Part shown: positions 13,648-25,820 of the stretch, in pieces | Layout: each line of letters opens with the position of its first letter | Numbering within the stretch: the first letter of the stretch is position 1 | From: an uncultured Sterolibacteriaceae bacterium | Lineage (GTDB): Bacteria; Pseudomonadota; Gammaproteobacteria; Burkholderiales; Rhodocyclaceae | Reading direction: 5' to 3' | Length of the DNA stretch: 36,849 bases | NCBI GenBank assembly: GCA_937888595.1 | Contig: CALARK010000024.1 | Coordinates: 1-36,849, forward strand | Notes under the pieces: model-generated | Seen by the model: the letters and a program-made list of their open reading frames with translations, nothing else | Database searches by the model: none | What the model was told of the DNA's origin: nothing | Program-made: the position numbers and the translations under genes

Positions 13648-14388
13648 ATGAAACTGTTCGCCCGCACCCTTCCCGGCGCCGCCCCCATCGCACTGTTTGC
13701 CGCGCTCTTCTCCGCCCAGATCGCCACCGCCAGCGAAGCTGACGTCAAGAAAGGCGTCGAAGCCTGGCTGGGCAGCAACGGCCCGCGGGTCGACGCCGTC
13801 CGCAAGGCCGATGCGCTCGGCCTCTACGAAGTCCAGATCGACGGCGAACTCGTCTACACCGACGACAAGGTGACGCACGTCATCCTCGGCGACATCATCG
13901 ACACCAAGTCGCGCCGCAACCTCACCGAGGAGCGCAAGCAGAAGCTCTCGCAGATCAAGTTCTCCGACCTGCCGCTCGACCTCGCCATCAAGCAGGTGAA
14001 AGGCAACGGCAAGCGCATGCTGGCCACCTTCGAAGATCCGAACTGCACCTATTGCAAGAAGCTGGCGAAGGAACTGCAGGGCGTCAGCGACGTGACGATC
14101 TACACCTTCATCTACCCGATCCTCTCGCCCGACTCCTCGGAAAAGGCGAAGAACCTCTGGTGCGCCGGCGACCGCGCCAAGGCGTGGAACGACCTGATGG
14201 TCGACGGCAAGGCACCCGCCGCCGCCAACTGCGACCACCCGACCGACAAGGTCGTCGCCTTCGGCCGCAAGCTCAACATCCGAGGCACGCCGACGATGTT
14301 CTTCGCCGACGGCACACGCGCCCCAGGCTACATGCCGGCGCCGATGCTGCAGAAAGCGCTCGACAAGGGCAGCGCCAACATCCGCTGA
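13648..14388 (+). CDS. dsbC: DsbC, periplasmic disulfide isomerase
   Basis: The 246-aa product has a signal peptide (MKLFARTLPGAAPIALFAALF, ending near TAS), an N-terminal dimerisation part (LYEVQIDGELVYTDDKVTHVI) and a thioredoxin fold with the active site CTYC in FEDPNCTYCKKLAKEL. The second cysteine pair (WCAGDRAKAW...ANCDHP) and the cis-proline segment RGTPTMFFADG are present. DsbC/DsbG-type proteins rearrange wrong disulfides in the periplasm and are kept reduced by DsbD. The start has CTCCGGAG upstream. The 3' end is followed by a dispersed repeat shared with the convergent malQ-treY gene. Confidence 0.93.
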   Translation: MKLFARTLPGAAPIALFAALFSAQIATASEADVKKGVEAWLGSNGPRVDAVRKADALGLYEVQIDGELVYTDDKVTHVILGDIIDTKSRRNLTEERKQKLSQIKFSDLPLDLAIKQVKGNGKRMLATFEDPNCTYCKKLAKELQGVSDVTIYTFIYPILSPDSSEKAKNLWCAGDRAKAWNDLMVDGKAPAAANCDHPTDKVVAFGRKLNIRGTPTMFFADGTRAPGYMPAPMLQKALDKGSANIR

Positions 14389-14399
14389 AACGGATCGGC

Positions 14400-14423
14400 G
14401 CCGTCCCGCCGGCGCCGACTTTT
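14400..14423 (+). repeat. Dispersed 24-bp repeat, copy 2 (treY 3' end)
   Basis: Perfect consensus copy. Its last base is the first position of the malQ-treY stop codon complement, so on the coding strand the repeat begins at the stop. Confidence 0.8.
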
Positions 14424-17400
14424 CAGCCGGTGGCCAGCAGCGCGACCGGGACGCCGACCAGCGCTTCGGCCAGCGGCAAGGTGGCACCGGGTGCATGCGT
14501 GGCCCCGGTCAGCACGTTGCGCCAGCGCCGGCCGCGCAGGAAGCGGGGCAATTCGAGAACGGTATCGCCCCAGGTCGCGCCGACCGGCGCGCCCTCTTGC
14601 CCGCCGAGCAGCCTGACGGTGAGGCGCGGCACCACGGCGATGACGGCCGCGTCGTCCAGCACGCGCGCATAGGCGCAGGCGTGGGCGGCCTGCCCGCCCT
14701 TCACCGCCAGCGGCTGGTAGTCGCCGTCGCGGAACAGCGCGGGCTGCCCGGCCCGCCAGGCCAGCGTGCGCTGGATCACCGCCAGCTTGAGGCGCGGATC
14801 GGCGGGGTCGGCTTGCACGGCCTGCATCAGGTCGAAGCTGTCCAGCCCGTTCAGCAGCTGCTGCCTTGCGGCGTAGTCGACCGGCCGGCGGTTGTCGGGG
14901 TCCACGAGATTGAAGGCCCACAACTCGCAGCCCTGGTAGATGTCGGGCACGCCGGGCGCGGTGAGCTTGAGCAGTGCCAGTGCCAGGCTGTTGAACAGGC
15001 CGTGGCGGGCCACCTGCCGGGCGAAGGGAATGAAATCGGCGAGGAACAGGTTCTTGTCGCCCGGCGCCAGCAGCGCACCGATGAAGTCGGCCAGCGCCGC
15101 CTCGTAGTCGGCGTTCGCGTTCACCCAGCTGCTGTGTTCCTTGGCCTCGCGCACCGCCTTGGTCAGGTAGGCGACGATGCGCTCGCGGTAGGCATCGGGG
15201 TCGAAATCCGGCTCCAGCGGCCAGCTGCCGAGCAGGGTCTGGTAGAGCAGGTATTCGTCGTTGGCCGAGGGACAGGTTCGGCCGTCGATGGTGCGCTTCT
15301 TCGCGCGGTTGATGCGCGACCAGCGTCGCAGCATCAGTTTCCACGCGGCCGGCAGTTCCGACAGCACGTCGAGGCGGCAGCGCATGTCCTCGCTGCGCTT
15401 GCTGTCGTGCGTCGAGGTGGCGAGCAGGTTGTGCGGGTGATGCTTCATCCGTTCCCGCGTGACGGCGTGGTAGGCGGCTACCGAGACGCCGAAGCGCTTC
15501 GGTTCGCCGCCCACGTCGTTGAGCGCGGCGAGGCGGTGGTAGCGGTAGAACGCGGTGTCCTCGACGCCCTTGGCCATCACCGGCGACGAGAACTGCTGGA
15601 ACTTCATGGCGAAGCCGAGCACGGCGGCGCGGTAGTCCTCGCTGCGGCCCTGCGCGATGTCGGTCGTCAGCACGCCCTGCACGAAGTCGAAGACGCTGGT
15701 GTCGGCCGCCGGGCTCCTGCGTTTCGCCACGGCCACCGCCCACTCGATGTGGCGCCGGTCGGCGTCGGACAGGCCGGCCGGGCCGACATAGCTGCGATAG
15801 ACCGGGAAGCAGGCGACCACCTCGGCCAGCGCATCCTTCAGGCCGTTGAGCGTGTAGTCGCACGTGTCGCGGTCGAGCGCCGCGATGCGGGCGAGGCGAT
15901 TGGCCAGCACGGCCAGCTCGCTCGCCAGCGCGGTATCCATGATCAGGTGCTTGGCGCGATGGGCGAGCGCGTCGAAGTCGCTCGGCGCGCCGGTGAAGTC
16001 GTCGTAGATGCGCGTCAGGCGCCGCTCGGCGGCAGGATCGACGAAGAGGTTGTTGGCCAGGTTGGCGAAGCGGTAGCCGGTGGCGCCGTGGATCGGCCAT
16101 TCCGCCGGCAGCGGCTCGTGCTCGGCGAGGATCTTCTCGACGACGAGGTAGAGCGGCAGCGCTTCGCCGTCCCCGGCGGCGGCGAGCGGCCGGCCGCCGG
16201 CCGCTTCCTGCAGGCGGGTGAAGTACTGGCCGGGATCGTAGAGGCCGTCCGGATGGTCGATGCGCAGGCCGTCGATCTGCCCCATGCGCACGCGTTCGAG
16301 CAAGTGGCGGTGGGTGGCGTCGAACACGGCCGCATCCTCCATGCGCAGCGCGGCCAGCTCGTTGATGTCGAAGAAGCGGCGGTAGTTGATCTCGTCGGCG
16401 GCGACGCGCCAGAAGGCGAGGCGCCAGCCCTGGGCCCGGATCAGGGCATGCAGCGCGTCGAAGCTGGCCGCGTCGCCGGGCCGGCCGTTGAACTCGGCCA
16501 CCATCGCCTCGACATGCAGCGCCAGGTCCGGCGAGGCGGCGCACAGCGCGGCGAGGTGGCGCTTGTGGACTTCCTTGTCGCGCTGGCGTTCGCCGCTGCG
16601 CAGGGGGTCGCCATCGAGCCGGCCGGGCAGGCGCTCGAAGGCGGTCAGCAGGCTTTGCAGCTCCGCCAGCGCGGGATTCGCCTCGCCGAGCACGGCTGCC
16701 AGCCGCTCCGCGTAACGGGTGCCGGGCGGGCCGATGATCTGCGGGTAGGTGGCCGGGTCGATCGGCAGGCGGTGCTGCCAGTAGAACAGGCTGAATTCAC
16801 CGGCCGCCGCATCGAAGCGCAGCTGCAGCTCGCCGCGCTTCAGGACGCTGCCGTAGTGGTCGCCGAGCAGCGGCAGCAGCACCTTGCCCTTGAGCTCTGG
16901 ATCGAGCGGGTCCCAGTCGATGTCGAAGAAGTCGCCATGCGCGGCGGCGGGGCCGTTTTCCAGCACGTCGATCCACCAGGCGTTGTCGGCGCCCATCACG
17001 CCCATGTGGTTGGGCACGATGTCGAGGATCTGCCCCATGCCGTGCGCCTGCAGCGCGGCGACGAAGCGGGCGTAGTCTTCCTCGCCGCCGATCTCGGGAT
17101 TGAGCGCGGCATGGTCGACGATGTCGTAGCCGTGGCTGCTGCCCGGCCGCGCCTTCAAGTAGGGCGAGGCATAGACATGGCTGACGCCGAGCGCGGCGAG
17201 GTAGGGAACGATCGCCGCGGCGGCGTTGAAGGTGAAGTCCTTGTTGAACTGCAGCCGGTAGGTGGCGCGCGGGATCACCGCGACCCGCTGCGAGGCGGGT
17301 GCGCCGTAGTCGACGCTGTGCGGCGTCACGGCCGAGCCGCGCGCCGCGCGCAGCGCTTCGGCCAGCGCGATGAAACGCGCATCGTCGCGCCAGTCCTCGA

Positions 17401-19555
17401 GGTCGAGCGGCAGGCGGCGACGCCAGTTGGGATGGCGGTCGTCCGGGCTGCCCGGCAGGTTGGCCTGCTCGGCCTGGCCGAGCACGTCCTCGGGTTGCAC
17501 CGCCAGCACCTGACAGGGCGTGCGCGCCAGCCAGGCATGGATCGCCGTGACCAGCTCGGGCGTCAGTCCCGGCACCGCCACCGGGTGGATGCCGGTGCCG
17601 GCCGGCAGCAGCCCGTCGCGCTCGAGCGCGACCAGCAGGCGGGCGCGGTCCTGCGCGCGCTCGACGATGACCCGCTCGCGCAGCGCCTCGGTCGGGAACA
17701 GGCCCAGCTCGCTGCGGCGGTCGATGTCCAGCCCCTGCCACAGGCCGGCCAGCGTCGGCAGATCGTGCGTGCTGGCGGCCACGAGCGCCTTGCGTTCGTA
17801 CGCGCCGGGCGGACGGAAGCCGCCGTCGTCAGTGCGCTCGAACAGGAAGGGGCGGTAGGCCAGAAAGTCGGCGGCGGCGAGACGGGGGCGGAAGCCCTCG
17901 GGCACCGTGCCGAGGTCCTCGCCGATGACGAGGCAGTGGTTGCGCTGGCTTTCGAGCGCGACGATGCCGAGCAGGTCGTCGAGCGGGTAGCTGACATAGG
18001 CACCCTCGCTCGCCGGCCGGCCGGCGGCGACCCAGAAGATGCGGGCGAGGCCCATCACGTGATCGATGCGCAGCGCGCCGGCATGCTTCATGTTGGCGCG
18101 CAGCAGTTCGATGAACGGGGCGTAGGCGGCTTCGCGCAGGCGATGCGGCACGAAGGGCGGCAGGCCCCATTCCTGGCCGTGGAGGTTGAAGTCGTCCGGC
18201 GGGGCGCCAGCATGGGCGCCGCGCGCGAACACGCCCTGCCAGCCCCAGGCGTCGGCGCCGCCGGGATTCACGCCGACGGCGAGGTCGGCGTAGAGGCCGA
18301 CGCCGAGGCCGCGCCGCCACGACTGGCGGCCGACTGCGCCGAGCTGATCGTCGCCGCACCACTGCAGCCAGGCATGGAAGGCGACGGCATCCGCATGCTC
18401 CGCGACGAACGCCGCGACGGCCGCGCCGTCCGGATCGCGGAAGGCCTCCGGCCAGGCCGGCCAGCCCCAGCAGCCGGCATCCTCGCTGCGGAAGTGCGCC
18501 TGCAGGGCTTCGAAGCGCGCCAGCCGTTCGAGCGGCGCCCCGCCGCGTTCGCGGAAGGACTGGAACGCGCGGGCCCGCACCGTGTCGTGCGCCCACTCGT
18601 TGTCCCGGAAGTGCTGCCACAGCAGTTCAAGCACCTCGCGCTTCGCCGCCCAGACCGCGGGGTAATCGACCAGCTCGGTCGCGCGCAGGCTGCGCAGCCG
18701 GGCCTGGAAGGCCGGATCGGCGACGCGTGCCTGCGCCGCCGCGCAGGCGGCGAATTCGGGCAGCGCCTCGACGTCGAGATAGACGAGGTTGAGCGCCGCC
18801 CGCGACGAGGGGCTGTAGGGGCTGATATGCGCCGGGTTGTCAGGAAACAGCGCGTGCAGCGGGTTGGTGCCGACGATGCCGCCGCCGGCATCGGCCGTGA
18901 CATCGACGAGATTGCGCAGGTCGGTGAAGTCGCCGACGCCCCAGTTGCGCCGCGAGCGCAGGCCATAGAGCTGCACGGCCGGGCCCCAGACTTTTCCTTC
19001 ATTCCGGATCGCGTCCGGCTGGTAGCAGGCCGGCGGCACGACGATCAGGGCCATCGCGTCGTGCCGGCCGTCCGGCGTCTCGACCGCGAAGCGGTGGTAG
19101 CCGGTCAGCGTCAGCGCCGGCAGCAGGATCAGGTGGCGGCTGAAATCGGCTGCTTCCGTCCGGTCCCAGAAGTCGGCGCCGGCGGGACGGCGCTGGCCGA
19201 GCGGCGAGAGGTGCTCCGGCACCAGTTCGCCGCGACGTGTCTCGCCGTTCTCGAGGGTCAGCGTCCAGCGCCAGGGCCGCCCGGCGAACTCGACGGGCAG
19301 GTTGAGCTCGATGCGCGCCGGTGCGCCGGCCCGCACCACCAGCACCGGCTGCAGCGGCTTCTGCCAGTGGGCGTCCTGCAGTCCGCGCAGGATCGTGCCG
19401 GCATCCGCCGTGTCGACCGGCAGGTGCATCGCGGCCAGCAGGGCGCGCCGCACCGCGTCGCTGGTGGCGTGGTGCTGGCCCCAGATGTCGTCGTAGCCGT
19501 CGGCGATGCCGCAGTGGCGCGCCAGCGCGTGCAGATCGGATGCCGGGTCGTTCAT
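14423..19555 (-). CDS. malQ-treY: Fused 4-alpha-glucanotransferase / maltooligosyl trehalose synthase
   Basis: A single 1710-aa frame joins two GH families. Residues 1 to about 735 are MalQ (GH77): MNDPASDLHALARHCGIADG at the start, nucleophile Asp in ALRIDHVMGL (near 495), acid/base Glu in VIGEDLGTVP (near 544) and Asp in ASTHDLPTLAG (near 597). From about 755 comes TreY (GH13): RATYRLQFNKDFTF, GLRIDHPDGLYDP (near 1099), VVEKILAEHEPL (near 1138) and STHDSKRSED (near 1381). MalQ redistributes maltodextrin chains; TreY turns the reducing end into a trehalose unit. No frameshift or stop separates them, and both catalytic sets look complete. The ATG at 19555 overlaps the treZ stop (ATGA). The long open frame upstream to 19894 is a shadow of treZ. 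Residues RRPAGADF in the MalQ part are encoded by a repeat copy. Confidence 0.93.
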   Translation of the reverse strand: MNDPASDLHALARHCGIADGYDDIWGQHHATSDAVRRALLAAMHLPVDTADAGTILRGLQDAHWQKPLQPVLVVRAGAPARIELNLPVEFAGRPWRWTLTLENGETRRGELVPEHLSPLGQRRPAGADFWDRTEAADFSRHLILLPALTLTGYHRFAVETPDGRHDAMALIVVPPACYQPDAIRNEGKVWGPAVQLYGLRSRRNWGVGDFTDLRNLVDVTADAGGGIVGTNPLHALFPDNPAHISPYSPSSRAALNLVYLDVEALPEFAACAAAQARVADPAFQARLRSLRATELVDYPAVWAAKREVLELLWQHFRDNEWAHDTVRARAFQSFRERGGAPLERLARFEALQAHFRSEDAGCWGWPAWPEAFRDPDGAAVAAFVAEHADAVAFHAWLQWCGDDQLGAVGRQSWRRGLGVGLYADLAVGVNPGGADAWGWQGVFARGAHAGAPPDDFNLHGQEWGLPPFVPHRLREAAYAPFIELLRANMKHAGALRIDHVMGLARIFWVAAGRPASEGAYVSYPLDDLLGIVALESQRNHCLVIGEDLGTVPEGFRPRLAAADFLAYRPFLFERTDDGGFRPPGAYERKALVAASTHDLPTLAGLWQGLDIDRRSELGLFPTEALRERVIVERAQDRARLLVALERDGLLPAGTGIHPVAVPGLTPELVTAIHAWLARTPCQVLAVQPEDVLGQAEQANLPGSPDDRHPNWRRRLPLDLEDWRDDARFIALAEALRAARGSAVTPHSVDYGAPASQRVAVIPRATYRLQFNKDFTFNAAAAIVPYLAALGVSHVYASPYLKARPGSSHGYDIVDHAALNPEIGGEEDYARFVAALQAHGMGQILDIVPNHMGVMGADNAWWIDVLENGPAAAHGDFFDIDWDPLDPELKGKVLLPLLGDHYGSVLKRGELQLRFDAAAGEFSLFYWQHRLPIDPATYPQIIGPPGTRYAERLAAVLGEANPALAELQSLLTAFERLPGRLDGDPLRSGERQRDKEVHKRHLAALCAASPDLALHVEAMVAEFNGRPGDAASFDALHALIRAQGWRLAFWRVAADEINYRRFFDINELAALRMEDAAVFDATHRHLLERVRMGQIDGLRIDHPDGLYDPGQYFTRLQEAAGGRPLAAAGDGEALPLYLVVEKILAEHEPLPAEWPIHGATGYRFANLANNLFVDPAAERRLTRIYDDFTGAPSDFDALAHRAKHLIMDTALASELAVLANRLARIAALDRDTCDYTLNGLKDALAEVVACFPVYRSYVGPAGLSDADRRHIEWAVAVAKRRSPAADTSVFDFVQGVLTTDIAQGRSEDYRAAVLGFAMKFQQFSSPVMAKGVEDTAFYRYHRLAALNDVGGEPKRFGVSVAAYHAVTRERMKHHPHNLLATSTHDSKRSEDMRCRLDVLSELPAAWKLMLRRWSRINRAKKRTIDGRTCPSANDEYLLYQTLLGSWPLEPDFDPDAYRERIVAYLTKAVREAKEHSSWVNANADYEAALADFIGALLAPGDKNLFLADFIPFARQVARHGLFNSLALALLKLTAPGVPDIYQGCELWAFNLVDPDNRRPVDYAARQQLLNGLDSFDLMQAVQADPADPRLKLAVIQRTLAWRAGQPALFRDGDYQPLAVKGGQAAHACAYARVLDDAAVIAVVPRLTVRLLGGQEGAPVGATWGDTVLELPRFLRGRRWRNVLTGATHAPGATLPLAEALVGVPVALLATG
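19168..19191 (-). repeat. Dispersed 24-bp repeat, copy 3 (inside malQ)
   Basis: 23 of 24 positions match the consensus, which here reads on the minus strand. It is translated as RRPAGADF in the MalQ N-terminal region. Because coding bias favours GC-rich words, this copy is slightly less certain than the intergenic ones. Confidence 0.6.
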
Positions 19556-21407
19556 GGCAGGAAGGCCTCGCGCAGATGCCAGAAAACCGTCCAGGGCGGC
19601 AGCGACTTTGACTCTCCCAGTTCCGCTTCTGCAGGCAGGGTGCCGGCGAGCTGTCGTCCCCAGGCCGGCAGGACGCCGCCGATCGCCTCGCCCGACAGGT
19701 TGGCCGTGAGCGTGAGCAGGCTGCCATCGGCCAGCGTCCAGATCAGGCGCAGGCTGCGACGCTGCGCTCCGAGGCGCGCGACCTGCACCGGCAGCGGCGC
19801 ATCGCCGAGGCGCGGCACGAGTTCGCGCCGCCGCACGGCCAGCAGATGCCGGACGCGGGCATGGCAGGCCGCGTGCGCCGCCTCGTCCAGGCAAGCCCAG
19901 TCGAGGCGGCTGGCGAGGAAAGTGGCCGCGTCATTGGGGTCGGGAATGCGCGCGCGCGCGACCGGATCGGCGAAGCGGGCGAAGGATGCGAACTCGCGGC
20001 GGCGTCCCTCGGTCACCGCCTGCGCCAGTTCGCCGGCGAAGTCGCAGAAGTAGAGGAAGGGCGTCGCGGCCGCGAATTCCTCGCCCATGAACAGCAGCGG
20101 CGTCTGCGGCGCGAGCAGCAGCAGCGTGGTGGCTGCCTCAACGGCCGCCGCCGGAGCGAGCTGGCCGAGCCGTTCGCCGCAGGCGCGGTTGCCGATCTGG
20201 TCGTGGGTCTGCAGGAAGTTGACGAAGGCGCCGGGCGGCAGGTGCGCGCTCGGCTCGCCGCGCATCTCTCCGCCCCGGAACGGCGACGGCTCGCCCTGCC
20301 AGGCGAAGCCTTCGGTCAGGCAGCGGATCAGGTGGCCGTGCGGATCATCGGCGTAGTCGGCGTAGTAGCCGTCGGTCTCGCCGGTAACGATGACGTGCAG
20401 GGCGTGGTGGATGTCGTCGTTCCACTGGGCGTTACCGTCCTGCCGGCGCCGACTTTTGGCCGGATCGAGGTAGTGCGCCTGGTTCTTGTCGTTTTCGAGG
20501 ATCAGGTGCAGGTGGCGCCCCTGCGCGGCGGCGAGGTCCGCCACGGCGTCATGGATCTCGTCGACGATGTCGGGCACGCCTGCGTCGTGGATGGCGTGGA
20601 TGGCGTCGAGGCGCAGGCCGTCGAGGCGGTACTCTTCGAGCCAGTAGCGGGCGTTGTGGATGAAGAAGTCGCGCACGGGACGGCGGCGGAAGTCGATCGC
20701 GGCGCCCCAGGGCGTGTGCTGCGCCGGGTCGAAGAATTCCGGGCAGTACGCATGCAGGTAGTTGCCGTCCGGGCCGAAGTGGTTGTAGACGACATCGAGG
20801 AACACCATCAGCCCGCGCGCGTGGGCCGCGGCGACGAGGCGCTTGAAGTCTTCGGGTGTGCCGTACGTCGCGTCCGGCGCGAAGGGCAGCACGCCGTCGT
20901 AACCCCAGCCACGTCGCCCTGGGAAGTCGGCCACCGGCATGAGCTCGAGCGCCGTGACGCCCAGCTCGGCCAGATAGTCGAGCCGGGCCTCGACGCCGGC
21001 AAAGTCGCCGGTCGGCGCAAAGGTGCCGACGTGCAGCTCGTAGATCACTGCTTCGCGCCAGGGACGGCCGCGCCAGCCCGCTTCGCCGTCCGGCCAGTCG
21101 AAGGCGGCCGGGTCGACCACTTCCGACGCGGCATGCACGTCGTCCGGATTGCGGCGCGACGCCGGATCGGGCACCAGCAAGCCATCGGGCAACAGGAAGC
21201 GGTAGCGCGTGCCGGGGCCGGCGGTGCCCGGCGTGGTGACGTCGCGCCGGTGCCAGCCATCCGCGTAGCGGATCATCGGAAATTCCGCGGGTTCGCTGCC
21301 TTCGATGTGCAGTATTACCTGTGGGACGGACGGGGCCCACAGGCGGAACGCGACCCCGCCGCCGTCGATCGGCGCGGCGCCGAAGGGCATGTCGTGTCGC
21401 CAGGACG

Positions 21408-21411
<4 letters not shown>
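19552..21411 (-). CDS. treZ: Malto-oligosyltrehalose trehalohydrolase
   Basis: The 619-aa enzyme cleaves trehalose from the end of the maltooligosyl trehalose made by TreY. It has an N-terminal carbohydrate-binding-like domain (GGVAFRLWAPSVPQVILHIEG), then a GH13 barrel with nucleophile Asp in YRLDGLRLDAIHAIHD, Glu in LHLILENDKNQ and Asp in LQTHDQIGNR, and the TreZ signature LLFMGEEFAAATPFLYF. Length fits the family. Both ends overlap neighbours by 4 bp. Residues KSRRRQDG after HYLDPA are encoded by a dispersed repeat in a loop that varies in TreZ proteins. Confidence 0.95.
20434..20457 (+). repeat. Dispersed 24-bp repeat, copy 4 (inside treZ)
   Basis: 23 of 24 match. It lies antisense to the copy in malQ relative to the gene, and is translated from the opposite strand as KSRRRQDG. 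GGCCGG follows, as after other copies. Confidence 0.75.
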
Positions 21412-24775
<3,364 letters not shown>

Positions 24776-24779
<4 letters not shown>

Positions 24780-25690
24780 GAGGCGTCCGTCGCAGACGGT
24801 ACGGCGGCGCGGAAGGGCGGCGCGGTGCCATCCTTCAGCTGCCCCGCATAGAGCGTCAGGTGCGGGAAGGGAATCTCGATGCCTGCGGCGTCGAAGGCCT
24901 GCTTGAGGCGGCGCAGGTACTCGCGCCGCACGCCCCACTGCTCGATCGGCGCGACCTTGAAGCGGCAGCGCAGGATCACCGCCGAATCGGCCCAGTTCTC
25001 CACGCCGACGATCTCGACGGGCTCGAGTATGCGCGCCTGCCACTGCGCGTCGGCCCGCATGTCCTCGCCGGTCCGGCGCATCACCTCGAGCGCCTCGTCG
25101 ACGTTCTCGCGGTAGGCGACGCCGACATCGACGACGGCGAAGGCGTGGCCGCGCGTCTTGTTGGTCACCGTGGTGATGCTGCCGTTCGGGATGAAGTGCA
25201 CATTGCCCTCGTAGTCGCGCAGCTGCACGTAGCGCAGGGTCAGGTCTTCCACGATACCGCCGATGCCGGCCACTTCGACGACGTCGCCCTGGCGCATCTG
25301 GTTCTCCAGCAGCAGGAAGAAGCCGCTGAAATAGTCCTTGACGAGGCTCTGCGCACCGAAACCGACGGCCAGGCCGACCACCCCCGCCGCGCCGAGAATC
25401 GGCGCCACCGAGATGCCGAGCTCGCCGAGGATCAGCATCCCGGCGATCAGCGTGATCGCCACCGAGGCGAGGTAGCGGAACACCCGTCCCAGCGTGGCGA
25501 CGCGCTTCACTTCCTCGGGGTCGTCGAGGTTGCGGCTGACATAGATCCGCAGTCCGCGGATCAGGCGATTGGCGAAGGCGGCGGCTACCCAGGCGAGGAT
25601 GCCGATGAGCAGGATGCGCAGACCGGACAGGACGGGCGGGGAAACCCCGTTGCCGAGCAGTTCGCCGATGATGGAAGACTCCATGGTCAT
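24776..25690 (-). CDS. MscS-family mechanosensitive channel
   Basis: A 304-aa small-conductance mechanosensitive channel. Membrane helices lie near 17-38, 72-92 and 95-125; the third carries the Gly/Ala-rich pore pattern GAAGVVGLAVGFGAQSLVKDYFSGFFLLLENQ. After it comes the beta domain (GDVVEVAGIGGIVEDLTLRYVQLRDYEGNVHFIPNG) and the cytoplasmic alpha/beta domain. Such channels open on sudden swelling and release solutes. It is first in the operon, directly coupled to treS. ATG at 25690 is used here; a second start two codons in is possible. Upstream 25691-25820 holds the promoter region. Confidence 0.93.
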
Positions 25691-25713
25691 GGCGTTTCCC
25701 TTGGCGGTTGTTT

Positions 25714-25760
25714 CGTGACTTTTTACTATTGCACAAAACTATATACCAAGGCAAGTCACG
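25714..25760. promoter_or_regulatory. Inverted repeat upstream of the mscS-tre operon
   Basis: CGTGACTT (25714-25721) and AAGTCACG (25753-25760) form a perfect 8-bp inverted repeat spaced by 31 bp. They bracket an AT-rich stretch that, on the minus strand, includes TATATAGT, a -10-like hexamer. A dimeric regulator or DNA looping at the operon promoter is possible; no exact -35/-10 pair could be fixed. Confidence 0.45.
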
Positions 25761-25783
25761 CGCCGCGGCGGGCATGCGATCCC

Positions 25784-25807
25784 GCCGTCCCGCCGATGCC
25801 GACTTTT
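25784..25807 (+). repeat. Dispersed 24-bp repeat, copy 5 (amt 3' side)
   Basis: 22 of 24 match (GATGCC for GGCGCC in the core). It lies 13 bp beyond the amt stop, between amt and the mscS operon, and is next to a short GCCGC/GCGGC hairpin. Confidence 0.7.
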
Positions 25808-25820
25808 TGCCGCGAAGCGG

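Noticed and set aside
17858..17881. Possible further copy of the 24-bp repeat in malQ
   Set aside because: Only 20 of 24 positions match, and it encodes LAAADFL in a segment expected to be conserved in MalQ; GC-rich codon use explains it.
19556..19894. N-terminal extension of the malQ-treY frame
   Set aside because: Lies wholly within treZ, is Arg/Ala-rich, and a coupled ATG at 19555 gives a normal MalQ N terminus.
14495..20053. A 1852-codon open frame on the plus strand
   Set aside because: It is the antisense shadow of malQ-treY and treZ in GC-rich DNA. The minus-strand frame has all GH77/GH13 motifs, while this one is low-complexity Arg/Val/Gly/Ala sequence.
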